Assembly: GCF_030271535.1 (NCBI RefSeq)
Contig: NZ_JASCXJ010000024.1
Coordinates: forward strand, 1-64,000
Reading direction: 5' to 3'
DNA length: 64,000 nucleotides
DNA from: Nocardiopsis sp. ATB16-24
GTDB taxonomy: Bacteria > Actinomycetota > Actinomycetes > Streptosporangiales > Streptosporangiaceae
Of the stretch, positions 26,162-38,748 are shown piece by piece (the first letter of the stretch is position 1; the number at the start of each line of letters is the position of its first letter). The notes below the pieces were generated by a model. It worked only from the letters and a program-made list of their open reading frames with translations. It made no database searches and was not told where the DNA came from. Position numbers and translations under genes: made by a program.

Positions 26162-27433
26162 GTGAAGATCGCCATGATCGCCGAACACGCCAACCCCCTC
26201 CCCGCTCACAGGGGGGAAGCCGCCTGTCCCGCGAGCCTGCACGTGTGCGCGTTGTCCCGACAGCTCGCCAAGCGCGGGCACCGCGTGACCGTCTACGCCC
26301 GCCGTAGTGATCCCGACCAGCCGGATGGGCGCACTCGCATGGCACGCGGCGTCTCCGTCGCCTACCTGGACGCCGGTCCCGCCAGGCCGATGGGCGCCGA
26401 CCAGCAGGCCGAGCACACCGGCGCCTTCGGAACCGCCCTCGCCTCCGTCCTGGACGAGGACGCCCCCGACGTCCTGCACGCCATCGGCTGGACCAGCGGC
26501 CTGGCCGCCCTGCACGCACAGGCCCACAGTGAACGCGACCAGAGCGCCACACCGATCGTCCAGACCTTCCACTCCCTCAACGCCAGTGAACAGCGCTCCG
26601 GCCTCGTCCACCGCCCCGAGCGCGCCCGCATGGAGACGATCCTGGCCTCCCGCGTCGACCACGTCCTCGTCAACTCCACGGACCAACAGGGCGAACTGGC
26701 ACGCCTGGGCGTACCCCGCCATCACGTGAGCGTGGTCCCCTTCGGGGTGGACCCCGACCACTTCACCGTCGAGGGGAGCGCCTCCACCGAGCACTGGGGC
26801 TTCCGGCGTGAGGAGCGCGCCCGACTGGTGTCGGTCACCTCGCTGACCGAGGCGGGCGGCGCCGACCGGCTCGTGGAGGCCATGACGCGCCTGCCCGAGG
26901 CCGAACTCCTGCTCGTCTCCACCTCCGAGGACCTGGGGGTGGCCCTGGACGAGAACGCCCGCCGGATCGAACTGCTGGCCAAGGAGGCCGGGGTCGACGA
27001 CCGTGTCCACCTGACGGGGCCGGTCGAGCGCAAGGAGCTCCCCCGCCTGCTGCGATCGGCGGACGTGTACGTGTCCGCCGCCTCCTACGAGCCCTACGGC
27101 GGTGCCGTGCTGGAGGCCATGGCCTGTGGCCTGCCCGTCGTGGCCACCGCCACCGGCGCCACCCCCGGTGCGGTCCTGCATCGCACCAGCGGCGTGCTCA
27201 TGCGCTTCGGTCGTCCCGACGAGGTCGCCCGGGCGGTACGCGCGGTCCTGGGCACCCCCACGATGAGCACCGCCTACGGCATCGCCGCGGTGGATCGTGC
27301 CCGTTCCCGGTTCACGTGGCAGCGCATCGCCGTCGAGACCGAGCTGGTCTACGAGCGTTCACGTCCCCAGCAGAGTGACGACGAGGACGGCCACGTCTCC
27401 GACGACCTCCTGTTGTCCGGGACCTCACACTGA
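26162..27433 (+). CDS. GT4-family glycosyltransferase
   Basis: 423-residue GT-B fold glycosyltransferase. The N-terminal domain begins VKIAMIAEHANPLP and carries a Gly-poor acceptor loop. The C-terminal nucleotide-sugar domain has LVSVTSLTEAGGADRLVEAM and the EX7E-type motif EPYGGAVLEAMACG near residue 315. No membrane segment is present; such enzymes work at the inner face of the membrane on lipid or polymer acceptors. The GTG at 26162 has AAGGAG 10 nt upstream. The frame extends to 25670 but that part is the leader. It is terminated by the strong hairpin at 27457. The acceptor and sugar are not deducible. Confidence 0.87.
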   Translation: MKIAMIAEHANPLPAHRGEAACPASLHVCALSRQLAKRGHRVTVYARRSDPDQPDGRTRMARGVSVAYLDAGPARPMGADQQAEHTGAFGTALASVLDEDAPDVLHAIGWTSGLAALHAQAHSERDQSATPIVQTFHSLNASEQRSGLVHRPERARMETILASRVDHVLVNSTDQQGELARLGVPRHHVSVVPFGVDPDHFTVEGSASTEHWGFRREERARLVSVTSLTEAGGADRLVEAMTRLPEAELLLVSTSEDLGVALDENARRIELLAKEAGVDDRVHLTGPVERKELPRLLRSADVYVSAASYEPYGGAVLEAMACGLPVVATATGATPGAVLHRTSGVLMRFGRPDEVARAVRAVLGTPTMSTAYGIAAVDRARSRFTWQRIAVETELVYERSRPQQSDDEDGHVSDDLLLSGTSH

Positions 27434-27456
27434 CACGTGACCTCCCGACATCCGCG

Positions 27457-27494
27457 TCCCCGTCCCCCCGACGGCTTTGTCGGGGGGACGGGGA
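27457..27494 (+). terminator. Strong terminator after the glycosyltransferase
   Basis: A perfect 16-bp stem (TCCCCGTCCCCCCGAC and its complement) with a 6-nt loop GGCTTT lies 23 nt past the stop codon. Confidence 0.9.
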
Positions 27495-27552
27495 GGGTAC
27501 ACAGACCGTGGCGCCCGGACCACGGACATCCCCATCCGGACGTGGACACGAC

Positions 27553-28533
27553 GTGACCATGACCTTCGAGCACCAGGGGCTCCTCTTCCACCGTGAGAGG
27601 GAGTTCCACGAGGTGGCCCGCGAGCGGTTGCGGTCGGCCGTACGCGAAAACGGCCTCACGGTGCTCGCGGTCACCTCGGACCGCGTGCGGGAGGTCATCG
27701 CCTCCCTGCCGCCGTCCGAGCGTGCGCTGGTGCACGTCATCGACCGGGATCGGCTCTATGACGCCCCGGGACGCACACTGGCGTTCCTGCACCGTCTGGC
27801 GCTCACCCACCACCCAGAACCCGTGACGGTGGTGACCGAGCCCCCGCTGGCCGTGTCCTCCGGGACGGAGTTGCGTGAATGGCACCGGCTGGAGTCGGTT
27901 CTGTGCACGGCGCTGGCGTCTCAGCGGCTGCGCCTGCTGTGCGCGCACGACGAGCGGGCGCTGGCCCCCTGGACACGGTCCGCGGTGCTCGCCACCCACC
28001 CCGTGCTCGTGGGGGCCGAGGGGCCTCGTTCCAACCCCGACTACCTGGGCACGGCGGCGTTCGGTGGGCGACCGGTCGCCCCGGATCCGCTTCCGGTCAC
28101 CGGTCCCGTCCACCGTCTGGACATCGGCCTGTCCCTGCCCCGTCTGCGTGCCGAGCTGATCGGGTTGGGCGAGGCCGTGGGGTTCCCCGCAGAGCGTGTG
28201 GACAGCCTGGTGGTGGCGGTCAACGAACTGGCGGCCAACGTGCTGGAGCACGGCGCGGGCAAGGGGACCGTGCAACTGTGGCGTGCCCCTGGCAGGTGGG
28301 TGTGCGACGTCTTCGACGAGCGTGGAGGACTGAGCGACCCGCTGGCCGGCTACCGTCCGGCCGACGATCTGCGCTCGCGCGGGTACGGGCTGTGGATCAC
28401 CCGGCAGAGTTGCGACTTCATGGAGATCAGTGGGAGCGGTGAGGGCTCCCTGGTACGACTCCACTTCGTGGACGGGGTCGTCCTCCCCGGCTCCGTGGAG
28501 GGTACGGGGATGCGCGCCCCGCTCAACCCCTGA
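27553..28533 (+). CDS. MEDS-domain / RsbW-like HATPase anti-sigma regulatory protein
   Basis: 326-residue cytosolic protein with two domains. The N-terminal half (about 1-170) begins FEHQGLLFHREREFHEVARERL and matches the MEDS sensory domain of actinobacterial regulators. The C-terminal half (about 195-310) is a GHKL ATPase of the RsbW/SpoIIAB type, with N-box VAVNELAANVLEHG and G-box RGYGLWITRQSCD. Such proteins phosphorylate STAS antagonists or bind sigma factors. It converges with, and overlaps by 11 nt, the STAS gene on the opposite strand, a likely functional partner. The GTG at 27553 and ATG at 27559 are both plausible starts. Confidence 0.82.
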   Translation: MTMTFEHQGLLFHREREFHEVARERLRSAVRENGLTVLAVTSDRVREVIASLPPSERALVHVIDRDRLYDAPGRTLAFLHRLALTHHPEPVTVVTEPPLAVSSGTELREWHRLESVLCTALASQRLRLLCAHDERALAPWTRSAVLATHPVLVGAEGPRSNPDYLGTAAFGGRPVAPDPLPVTGPVHRLDIGLSLPRLRAELIGLGEAVGFPAERVDSLVVAVNELAANVLEHGAGKGTVQLWRAPGRWVCDVFDERGGLSDPLAGYRPADDLRSRGYGLWITRQSCDFMEISGSGEGSLVRLHFVDGVVLPGSVEGTGMRAPLNP

Positions 28534-28870
28534 GGGAGTCCACGGCGTCTCCCGTGCTCACCATGATCGGAATGACCTGGTCGATCCCGGCGATGACGAA
28601 CAGACGATTGACCTGCTGCTGGGGTTCGGCGACCACCAGGCCGATGCCGAGGTCGCGGGCCTGCCGGTAGGCGGCGACGAGCACCCCGATGCAACGGGAG
28701 TCGCAAAAACCCACCTTCGCCAGATCGACGACCACTCCTTGCGGCGGGTCGGCGGCCAGAACGTCGTCGAGCACCTCGGCCAGTGCGGGAGAGGTCACCG
28801 CGTCCATCTCCCCCACAGGGGTGACGACGACGACGTCATCCTCACGACGGATCGGGATGTCTGACGTCAC
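28523..28870 (-). CDS. STAS-domain anti-sigma factor antagonist (RsbV-like)
   Basis: 115-residue STAS protein. The core VTPVGEMDAVTSPALAEVL and VVVDLAKVGFCDSRCIGVLVAA is complete, and the Ser in CDSRC is at the phosphorylation position. It has a Cys on each side of the usual DSSG-like motif, which is uncommon. The GTG at 28870 has AGGAG 8 nt upstream. It lies tail-to-tail with the RsbW-like gene and just downstream of the GAF-ANTAR gene on the same strand. It is the second STAS protein in the window. Confidence 0.88.
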   Translation of the reverse strand: MTSDIPIRREDDVVVVTPVGEMDAVTSPALAEVLDDVLAADPPQGVVVDLAKVGFCDSRCIGVLVAAYRQARDLGIGLVVAEPQQQVNRLFVIAGIDQVIPIMVSTGDAVDSLRG

Positions 28871-28941
28871 GGTCGTTTCTCCTTGTCGTTCCGGGACGGC
28901 CCCGATCCCTCATCATGGCGCTTTTCGATCACGCTGGGGAC

Positions 28942-29736
28942 TCATCTCCCGGTGTTACCTGGCTGTTCACTCATGTTCTGGACGACACGGCGCCTCCGCG
29001 GCTGCGTTCCCGTGTTCTCCTCCACCAGGTCGCGGGCCACGTCCACCACGCGCTTGCGATGGCGTTGGGCGACCTCGCGCAGCGCGGCGAAAGCGGTGTC
29101 CGCGTCACAGCCCCTGGCGTGCATGATGATGCCCTTGGCCTGGTCGATCACCGTACGCGCCGTCATGGCCCGGCGCATGTGCGCGGTCTCCCTGGCCACG
29201 TCGGCCTGGCGTCCGACGTTGTGGAGGGAGACGGCCGCGTGCTCGGCCAACAGCGCGGTCAACGGCGCCACGACGTCCTCGTCGAAGGCGTCCGCCCGAC
29301 CGGAGTGGACCCCGAAGGTGATCACCCGGTCGTCGTTCTCAGCGGGCATGGGGCTGGGCAGGGTGAGGGAGGAGCGGTCCCCGCACTGGACCGCCATGCT
29401 GGTGTAGCGGGGCCAGCGGTGGGACTCGCGCAGGATGTCGCCCACCCGGACCTGGCGCATGTCCCGGACCGCCTCCACCGTGGGCCCCTGGTCGCTGGTG
29501 TACTGGTGCTCGAAGGCGGCCGACAGGTCGGCGTGGGAGGCACCGTAGTCGGTGACGACGTGTCGGACGCTCCCGTCGGCTCCCTCCACCTCACGCCAGA
29601 CCACCACGAGGGCGGCCGAACAGCCGGGCACGCCCGTGGCCGCGGCCCCGCTCATCTGGTCGAGGGCGCGCTCCAGGGTGACGCCTTCCTCCTGGCCCAG
29701 TGCACCGATGTCGCGGGCCAGACGCTCGATCCACAC
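28942..29736 (-). CDS. GAF-ANTAR transcription antitermination regulator
   Basis: 264-residue cytosolic protein. A GAF sensor domain covers about 25-170, and the C-terminal three-helix ANTAR RNA-binding domain about 190-250 (AMTARTVIDQAKGIIMHARGCDADTAFAALREVAQ). ANTAR proteins bind paired hairpins in nascent RNA to prevent termination. The GTG at 29736 follows AGGAGG. It is 71 nt upstream of the STAS gene on the same strand, so the pair may be one operon. A SigB-like promoter variant lies just upstream at 29775-29798. RNA targets are unknown; the structured leaders in this window are candidates. Confidence 0.88.
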   Translation of the reverse strand: MWIERLARDIGALGQEEGVTLERALDQMSGAAATGVPGCSAALVVVWREVEGADGSVRHVVTDYGASHADLSAAFEHQYTSDQGPTVEAVRDMRQVRVGDILRESHRWPRYTSMAVQCGDRSSLTLPSPMPAENDDRVITFGVHSGRADAFDEDVVAPLTALLAEHAAVSLHNVGRQADVARETAHMRRAMTARTVIDQAKGIIMHARGCDADTAFAALREVAQRHRKRVVDVARDLVEENTGTQPRRRRVVQNMSEQPGNTGR

Positions 29737-29774
29737 GTTCCGGCCTCCTTTGCACGTCCGGGCTCCGACTAACC

Positions 29775-29798
29775 GTAACCTTGGAGGAACCCGGAAAC
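29775..29798 (-). promoter_or_regulatory. Possible SigB-type promoter of the GAF-ANTAR gene
   Basis: On the minus strand GTTT-N14-GGTTAC matches the SigB-family consensus GNNT-N14-16-GGGTAY at all but one position. It is 39 nt upstream of the GTG start. One mismatch in the -10 makes this tentative. Confidence 0.4.
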
Positions 29799-29831
29799 AG
29801 CCATCCGCCGACTTCGGGGACTACGCCATCC

Positions 29832-31013
29832 ATGACGGGAGACCTGAGCGTGCCGGAGAACCTCGCCGGGCTACAGCGTGAGACCACCGCTCTGAGTGAG
29901 CGTATCGCCGCCCTGCGCAGCACGCACACCATGTACCCCGACGACGCCGAGAGCATCGCGGAGGCGGCTCTGGCCGAACTGGAGTACGCCGAGCGTCTGT
30001 TGGGGCAGGCCGGAGCGCAACTGGCACGGGCCCATTCCCAGTCCGAACCACGCCGTCAGGGCGACGACGGCGACCGGGCCCTGCTGCGCGCGGTGTTCCA
30101 GGAGCTGAGCGTTCCCGTGGTGTTGTTGGATCACGAGGGTTACATCCGACGGATCAACAACGCCGGAGCCACCCAGCTCGGCAGCGCACCGGGCTACCTC
30201 ACCGGTAAACCCTTCGTCCACTTCGTCGACCTGCGCAAACGTGCGGCGATGCGTTCCTGGATGGCCGCTGTGCTGCGCGGTGACGGCGATGCCGCGCTGG
30301 AGTCGCGGTTGGCCCAGCGGGGCTGGGCCGAGGACGTGCACCTGACCCTGACCCGCCTGGAGTTGTCCACCGAGCCCCACCCGCTCGTGCTGGTGGCGAT
30401 GTCCCCGCCGATGAACGGCGCCGAGGAGGAGGGCCCGGCTCCCCTGGAGCCGGAGGTGGAGGACCAGGTGGTGGTGCTGGCCGCCCGCAGACTGGACGTG
30501 CTGACCCGGATGACCCGGCTTCTGCTGCGCTCTTCGGGCGGTGTGGGAAGACCGCTCGCGTTGACCGACGCCGCCGAACTGCTGGCCGACTCCTACGCCG
30601 ACTGGGTCGTCGTGGACGTGTGCGACCTGCCCACCGATCCGCACACGGCACGCCGTGCCGTGGTCGCCGGTCCCGCCGACGCGCCTCCGGAGCAGAGGAA
30701 GGCGGTGGCCTCGGCGGCCCCCGGAGCCTCCGACGTCCCCGGTGAGGTGTTGGGGCGGGGGCAGTCCCTGCTGTTCCCGCTGATCGAGGACGAGGCCGTG
30801 CTGGGCCACGCCGAGTCGGGCGCGCCCCTGCTGGCGATGCTCGGCGCGGGCTCGCTGTTGTCGGTGCCCTTGCGCGGTAGCAGGGGTGTGCGCGGCGCGC
30901 TCACCCTGATCCGCCGCAGCAACCGGGGAAGCTTCCGTCTGGCGGACCTTGGTCTGATCGAGGAGATCGGCGAGCACATCGGTCTGGCCCTGCCGCCCCG
31001 CCCCTCCTCCTGA
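29832..31013 (+). CDS. PAS/GAF-domain sensory protein
   Basis: 393-residue cytosolic protein without an obvious output domain. A short N-terminal helical part (10-75) is followed by a PAS domain (about 80-190, VVLLDHEGYIRRINNAGATQLG) and a GAF-like domain (about 215-385, RLDVLTRMTRLLL ... SLLSVPLRGSRGVRGALTLIRR). The layout resembles the sensory halves of SpoIIE-type phosphatases with the catalytic part missing, so it may be a standalone sensor or decoy. The stop is followed at once by a terminator shared with osaB. Start at ATG 29832; a GTG at 29850 is possible. Divergent from the GAF-ANTAR gene. Confidence 0.75.
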   Translation: MTGDLSVPENLAGLQRETTALSERIAALRSTHTMYPDDAESIAEAALAELEYAERLLGQAGAQLARAHSQSEPRRQGDDGDRALLRAVFQELSVPVVLLDHEGYIRRINNAGATQLGSAPGYLTGKPFVHFVDLRKRAAMRSWMAAVLRGDGDAALESRLAQRGWAEDVHLTLTRLELSTEPHPLVLVAMSPPMNGAEEEGPAPLEPEVEDQVVVLAARRLDVLTRMTRLLLRSSGGVGRPLALTDAAELLADSYADWVVVDVCDLPTDPHTARRAVVAGPADAPPEQRKAVASAAPGASDVPGEVLGRGQSLLFPLIEDEAVLGHAESGAPLLAMLGAGSLLSVPLRGSRGVRGALTLIRRSNRGSFRLADLGLIEEIGEHIGLALPPRPSS

Positions 31014-31031
31014 GACGTCGGGGCGGCCCGC

Positions 31032-31061
31032 CCGGGTGCCCGCCCCCGGGCGGGCACCCGG
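31032..31061. terminator. Bidirectional terminator between PAS/GAF gene and osaB
   Basis: A near-perfect 14-bp inverted repeat, CCGGGTGCCCGCCC with its complement, has a very short spacer. It abuts the osaB stop codon and lies 18 nt past the PAS/GAF stop. Confidence 0.75.
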
Positions 31062-31700
31062 TCACTCGGGGCCGTAGAGGGTGTCCACCAGTGTCGACAG
31101 GCGGGACACCGAGCCGTCCAACCGACGCACGCCCTCCACCAACGGCTGGTCCGCGTCCTGGTAGTTGTTCACGATGTGTTCGCGCAGATCGGCCAGGTCG
31201 GCCTGCACCTGTCGGGAACGCCGGGCCAACTGCTCGGCCAGGAGCTTCCCGGATTCGCCGGTCTCCTGACCCAGGTCCCGTTGGAGCGCGCGTGCCTGCT
31301 CCCGCATCTGCGCCTTGAGCTGGTACAGCTCCACGAACACCTCGACCTTGGAGCGCAGCACCCAGGGGTCGAACGGTTTGAGAAGGAAGTCCACGGCACG
31401 CGAGGCGTAACCGCGGAAGACCTGGTGTCGATCGAACTCCTGGGCGGTCAGGAAGATGATCGGCACGTCCTTGGTCTTCTCGCGTTGCTTGATGTGCGCG
31501 GCGGTCTCGAAGCCGTCCATGCCCGGCATGACCACGTCGAGCAGGATGACCGCGAAGTCGGTGCCCAGAAGGTGTTTGAGTGCCTCCTCACCCGAGTTCG
31601 CCCTGATCAGGTTCTGATCCAGGGAGGTGAGTGCGGCCTCCAGTGCGATCAGGTTCTCCTCGCGGTCGTCAACGAGGAGGATGTTGGCCTTCTGGGTCAC
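31062..31700 (-). CDS. osaB: OsaB-like response regulator with C-terminal coiled coil
   Basis: 212-residue response regulator. The receiver domain (1-120) has DD at 11-12, phospho-acceptor Asp55 (VILLDVVMPGMDGFET) and Lys108 (LLKPFD). Instead of a DNA-binding domain it has a long coiled-coil segment (about 125-200, LKAQMREQARALQRDL ... RRSRQVQADLADLREH). This is the layout I know for OsaB of Streptomyces coelicolor, needed for osmoadaptation. It lies 6 nt downstream of the osaA-like hybrid kinase, so they are an operon and the kinase is its likely phosphodonor. Output is presumably by protein-protein contact. Confidence 0.8.
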   Translation of the reverse strand: MTQKANILLVDDREENLIALEAALTSLDQNLIRANSGEEALKHLLGTDFAVILLDVVMPGMDGFETAAHIKQREKTKDVPIIFLTAQEFDRHQVFRGYASRAVDFLLKPFDPWVLRSKVEVFVELYQLKAQMREQARALQRDLGQETGESGKLLAEQLARRSRQVQADLADLREHIVNNYQDADQPLVEGVRRLDGSVSRLSTLVDTLYGPE

Positions 31701-31706
31701 TTCTGG

Positions 31707-36047
<4,341 letters not shown>

Positions 36048-36495
36048 CGAACCCCTCCTCAGCCTGCTCCGCCACCTCGGTCTCTCCGTCCGGGTGCGCG
36101 GCCGGACGGTTCGGCCGCCGTGGGACGGCGGACACGAACGTGCGCACGGGACAGCGGGCACGCGGTGATCGCCACGTACCCTTGGTGACACCCGTCACGC
36201 TACCTGCGCGAAGTACCACCCGAAAGAAGCGGATGTGTCGGTGACTCACACTAACCGGCCGAGCCGAGCCGCACAGGAGGGTCGGCCATGTCATCCCCTC
36301 GCTCTTCCGGACCCTCCATGGTCGCACACGCGTGCTCGGGTCCACCGGCGTCCGCGGAACACGCGTCCGGTGGTCGGCCGGGGTCGCGGCCATCACTCCG
36401 CCACCGGCACGGGGCGCCCTCGGCCACGGCACGCGTATCGTGGCACCGACCCCCGTTTTCCGCGCACGTAACCAGTGACGAAGGACACCGACGTT
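36048..36495. promoter_or_regulatory. Divergent control region of osaA and osaC
   Basis: 448 nt without a credible gene. The minus strand carries a good SigB-type promoter (36176-36200) for osaAB. For osaC no matching site was found on the plus strand; it may use a housekeeping promoter I cannot pick out. A second ribosome-binding-like AGGAGG at 36279-36284 precedes an ATG at 36288, but the frame after it is not protein-like. Confidence 0.45.
36176..36200 (-). promoter_or_regulatory. SigB-type promoter upstream of osaA
   Basis: On the minus strand GCGT (36200-36197), a 15-nt spacer and GGGTAC (36181-36176) match fully the SigB consensus GNNT-N14-16-GGGTAY of Streptomyces. It lies 129 nt before the osaA ATG. 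It implies induction of osaAB by a SigB-family stress sigma factor. Confidence 0.6.
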
Positions 36496-38682
36496 GTGCC
36501 AGCACAAAACGCGTTGAAGGTCGCTCGACGAGAGTTCCCTCCCGCCCCCGAGACCGCGGCGGCGGCCCGCGACTTCGTTCACGGCACCCTCCTGGCATGG
36601 GAGGCGTCCGGCCCCATCGACGATGTGATCCTGCTGGTCAGCGAACTGGCGACCAACGCGGTCATCCACGCCAGGTCCGCCCTGGAGGTGACGGTGCGTC
36701 GGGACAGGACGTCGACCGAGGTGACGGTGACCGACTCGGCCCCCGAACGCGCGGTTCCGCAGGCGGGACCGCTCTCGGTGGACGCCTCGGCCGTCTCTGG
36801 GAACGAGCGCGGTGGCGGCCTGGGGCTGGCCCTGGCCTCGGCGATCGCGTCGAGCTGGGGTGTGAGTTACGGGCGTGGTGACAAGGCCGTGTGGTTCCGG
36901 ATCGAGGACACCCCGGAGAAACATCCGTCTCTGGAGGCCCCACCACTGCGTAAAGGCCTCTCTCGCCCCTCCCGTCCCACACCGTGGGCGCCCCTGGACG
37001 CGGCGCTGAGCTCGCGGCTGCGGTTGCCGCAGCTGCTGGAGCGTACCGTGGAGTACGCGGCCTCGGCCCTGGGCGGGGACGCCGCCTACATCACCCTGGC
37101 GACGTCGGACGAGACCATGTGGGAGGTGCGCGCCGCCGTGGGGCTGACCCGGGGCGGGGCTCCGTGGCGTTCGTTGCGGGTGCGCACCGAGGAGATCTTC
37201 CCGTCGGCGGCGCCCGAGCCCATCGCGGTGATCAACGACGACCTGATGATCGCCCGCACGGGCCGGGGGCGTCTGTCACGCGCCGGCATGCGTTCGCTGG
37301 TGACGGCTCCGCTGATCGTGGACGGGCGGGTCACCGGCCTGCTGGGAGTGGCCTCGAAGCGGGCTCGGCACTTCGGTCCCTCGGCCGCCAAACGGCTCCA
37401 GGAGGGCGCGGACCTGATCGCGCTGCCGGTGGAACGGTCCCGCCTGGCCGAGGTGGAGCTGAGCAGGCGTGCCTCGTTGAGCTTCCTGGCCGAGGCCAGC
37501 GACCTGCTCGCGGGCACGCTGGACGAGCGGATGACGGGCGCCCTGGCGGCGCAGCTGATCACCTCCAGGCTGGGACGGTGGTGCGCGATCGAGACCATCA
37601 ACGAGATGGGCGTGTCCCGGCTGACGCACGTGGTGCACGGCGACGAGAACTACAACGACATCCTGCGGGCGCTGCTGACCGGGCTGCCTCCGCACGAACA
37701 GCGCGAGCCCCAACCGCTGTGGTCCCCGGCGGAGCTGGCCAAGGAGGGACTGGACGAGCAGCTGGTCCGTGACCTGGCGAGCGGTCCGGCCATCTGCATC
37801 CCGTTGGTGGCCCACGGGCGCACGCTGGGCCGGATGACGATCGGCAAGAACGAGACGGACGACTTCACCCGCGAGGAGGTGGACGTCGCCGACGACCTGA
37901 GCCGCCGGGTGGCCTCGGCGATGGAGAACGCGCGACTGCACGAGAAGCAGGCCGCGATGAGCCAGGCGCTGCAACGCAGCCTCCTTCCCGCGAAGGAGAA
38001 GGAGCCGGTGATCCCGAACGTGGACCACGCGGTGTTCTACCGCCCGGCCGACGAACGCAACGTGGTCGGCGGAGACTTCTACGACGTGTTCGCGGCGAGC
38101 GGCCGGTGGTGCTTCGCGATCGGCGACGTGTGCGGAACCGGCCCGGAGGCGGCGGCCGTGACCGGGTTGGCACGGCACACCCTGCGTGCTCTGGCCAAGG
38201 AGGGGTTCACTCCGTCGCACATCATGCAGCGGTTGAACATGGCGATCCTGGACGAGAACACCTCGACCAGGTTCCTGACGATGCTGTACGGAGAGATGAC
38301 TCCGGCCACGGACGGTGGAGGAGGGATGCGACTGCGGATGGTCTCCGCCGGGCATCCCCTGCCGCTACGGCTGAACCAGAAGGGCGAGGTGGCGCAGTTC
38401 GGGGCCTCCCAGCCCCTGCTCGGCGCCTTCGAGGACGTGGAGTTCACGACCGAGAACGTGGACATCCGGCCCGGGGAGGTGGTGTTGGCGGTGACCGACG
38501 GGGTGACCGAGCGACGCAACAACACCGACATGCTCGGCGACGAGGGGCTGGAGCGGATCTTCTCCGGCTGTGCCGGGCTGACCGCCCAGGCGGTGATCAG
38601 CCGTATCGACAGGGAGCTGGAGGAGTACGCCCCGGGCGGACGCGGCGACGACACCGCGATGCTGGTGCTGCGCTTCCTCTAG
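36496..38682 (+). CDS. osaC: OsaC-like RsbW-GAF-PP2C (SpoIIE) multidomain regulator
   Basis: 728-residue cytosolic protein. An N-terminal RsbW-like HATPase (about 10-140, Glu50 and Asn54 of SELATNAVIHA, G-box GGGLGLALAS) is followed by two GAF-like sensor domains (about 165-325 and 330-470). A C-terminal SpoIIE/RsbU-type PP2C phosphatase (about 490-728) has Asp in VVGGDFYDVF, IGDVCGTGPEAA and GGRGDDTAMLVL. It combines anti-sigma kinase and antagonist phosphatase modules in one chain. In S. coelicolor OsaC modulates SigB after osmotic stress and sits divergent to osaA, as here. GTG 36496 has GAAGGA upstream; an in-frame GTG at 36475 is possible. Confidence 0.85.
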   Translation: MPAQNALKVARREFPPAPETAAAARDFVHGTLLAWEASGPIDDVILLVSELATNAVIHARSALEVTVRRDRTSTEVTVTDSAPERAVPQAGPLSVDASAVSGNERGGGLGLALASAIASSWGVSYGRGDKAVWFRIEDTPEKHPSLEAPPLRKGLSRPSRPTPWAPLDAALSSRLRLPQLLERTVEYAASALGGDAAYITLATSDETMWEVRAAVGLTRGGAPWRSLRVRTEEIFPSAAPEPIAVINDDLMIARTGRGRLSRAGMRSLVTAPLIVDGRVTGLLGVASKRARHFGPSAAKRLQEGADLIALPVERSRLAEVELSRRASLSFLAEASDLLAGTLDERMTGALAAQLITSRLGRWCAIETINEMGVSRLTHVVHGDENYNDILRALLTGLPPHEQREPQPLWSPAELAKEGLDEQLVRDLASGPAICIPLVAHGRTLGRMTIGKNETDDFTREEVDVADDLSRRVASAMENARLHEKQAAMSQALQRSLLPAKEKEPVIPNVDHAVFYRPADERNVVGGDFYDVFAASGRWCFAIGDVCGTGPEAAAVTGLARHTLRALAKEGFTPSHIMQRLNMAILDENTSTRFLTMLYGEMTPATDGGGGMRLRMVSAGHPLPLRLNQKGEVAQFGASQPLLGAFEDVEFTTENVDIRPGEVVLAVTDGVTERRNNTDMLGDEGLERIFSGCAGLTAQAVISRIDRELEEYAPGGRGDDTAMLVLRFL

Positions 38683-38748
38683 GTCGTCGGAGCGTGCTCT
38701 TGGGGGCTCCGAGCCTTCCGACCTTCGCCGACCGGGGCCCTTCCGGGT

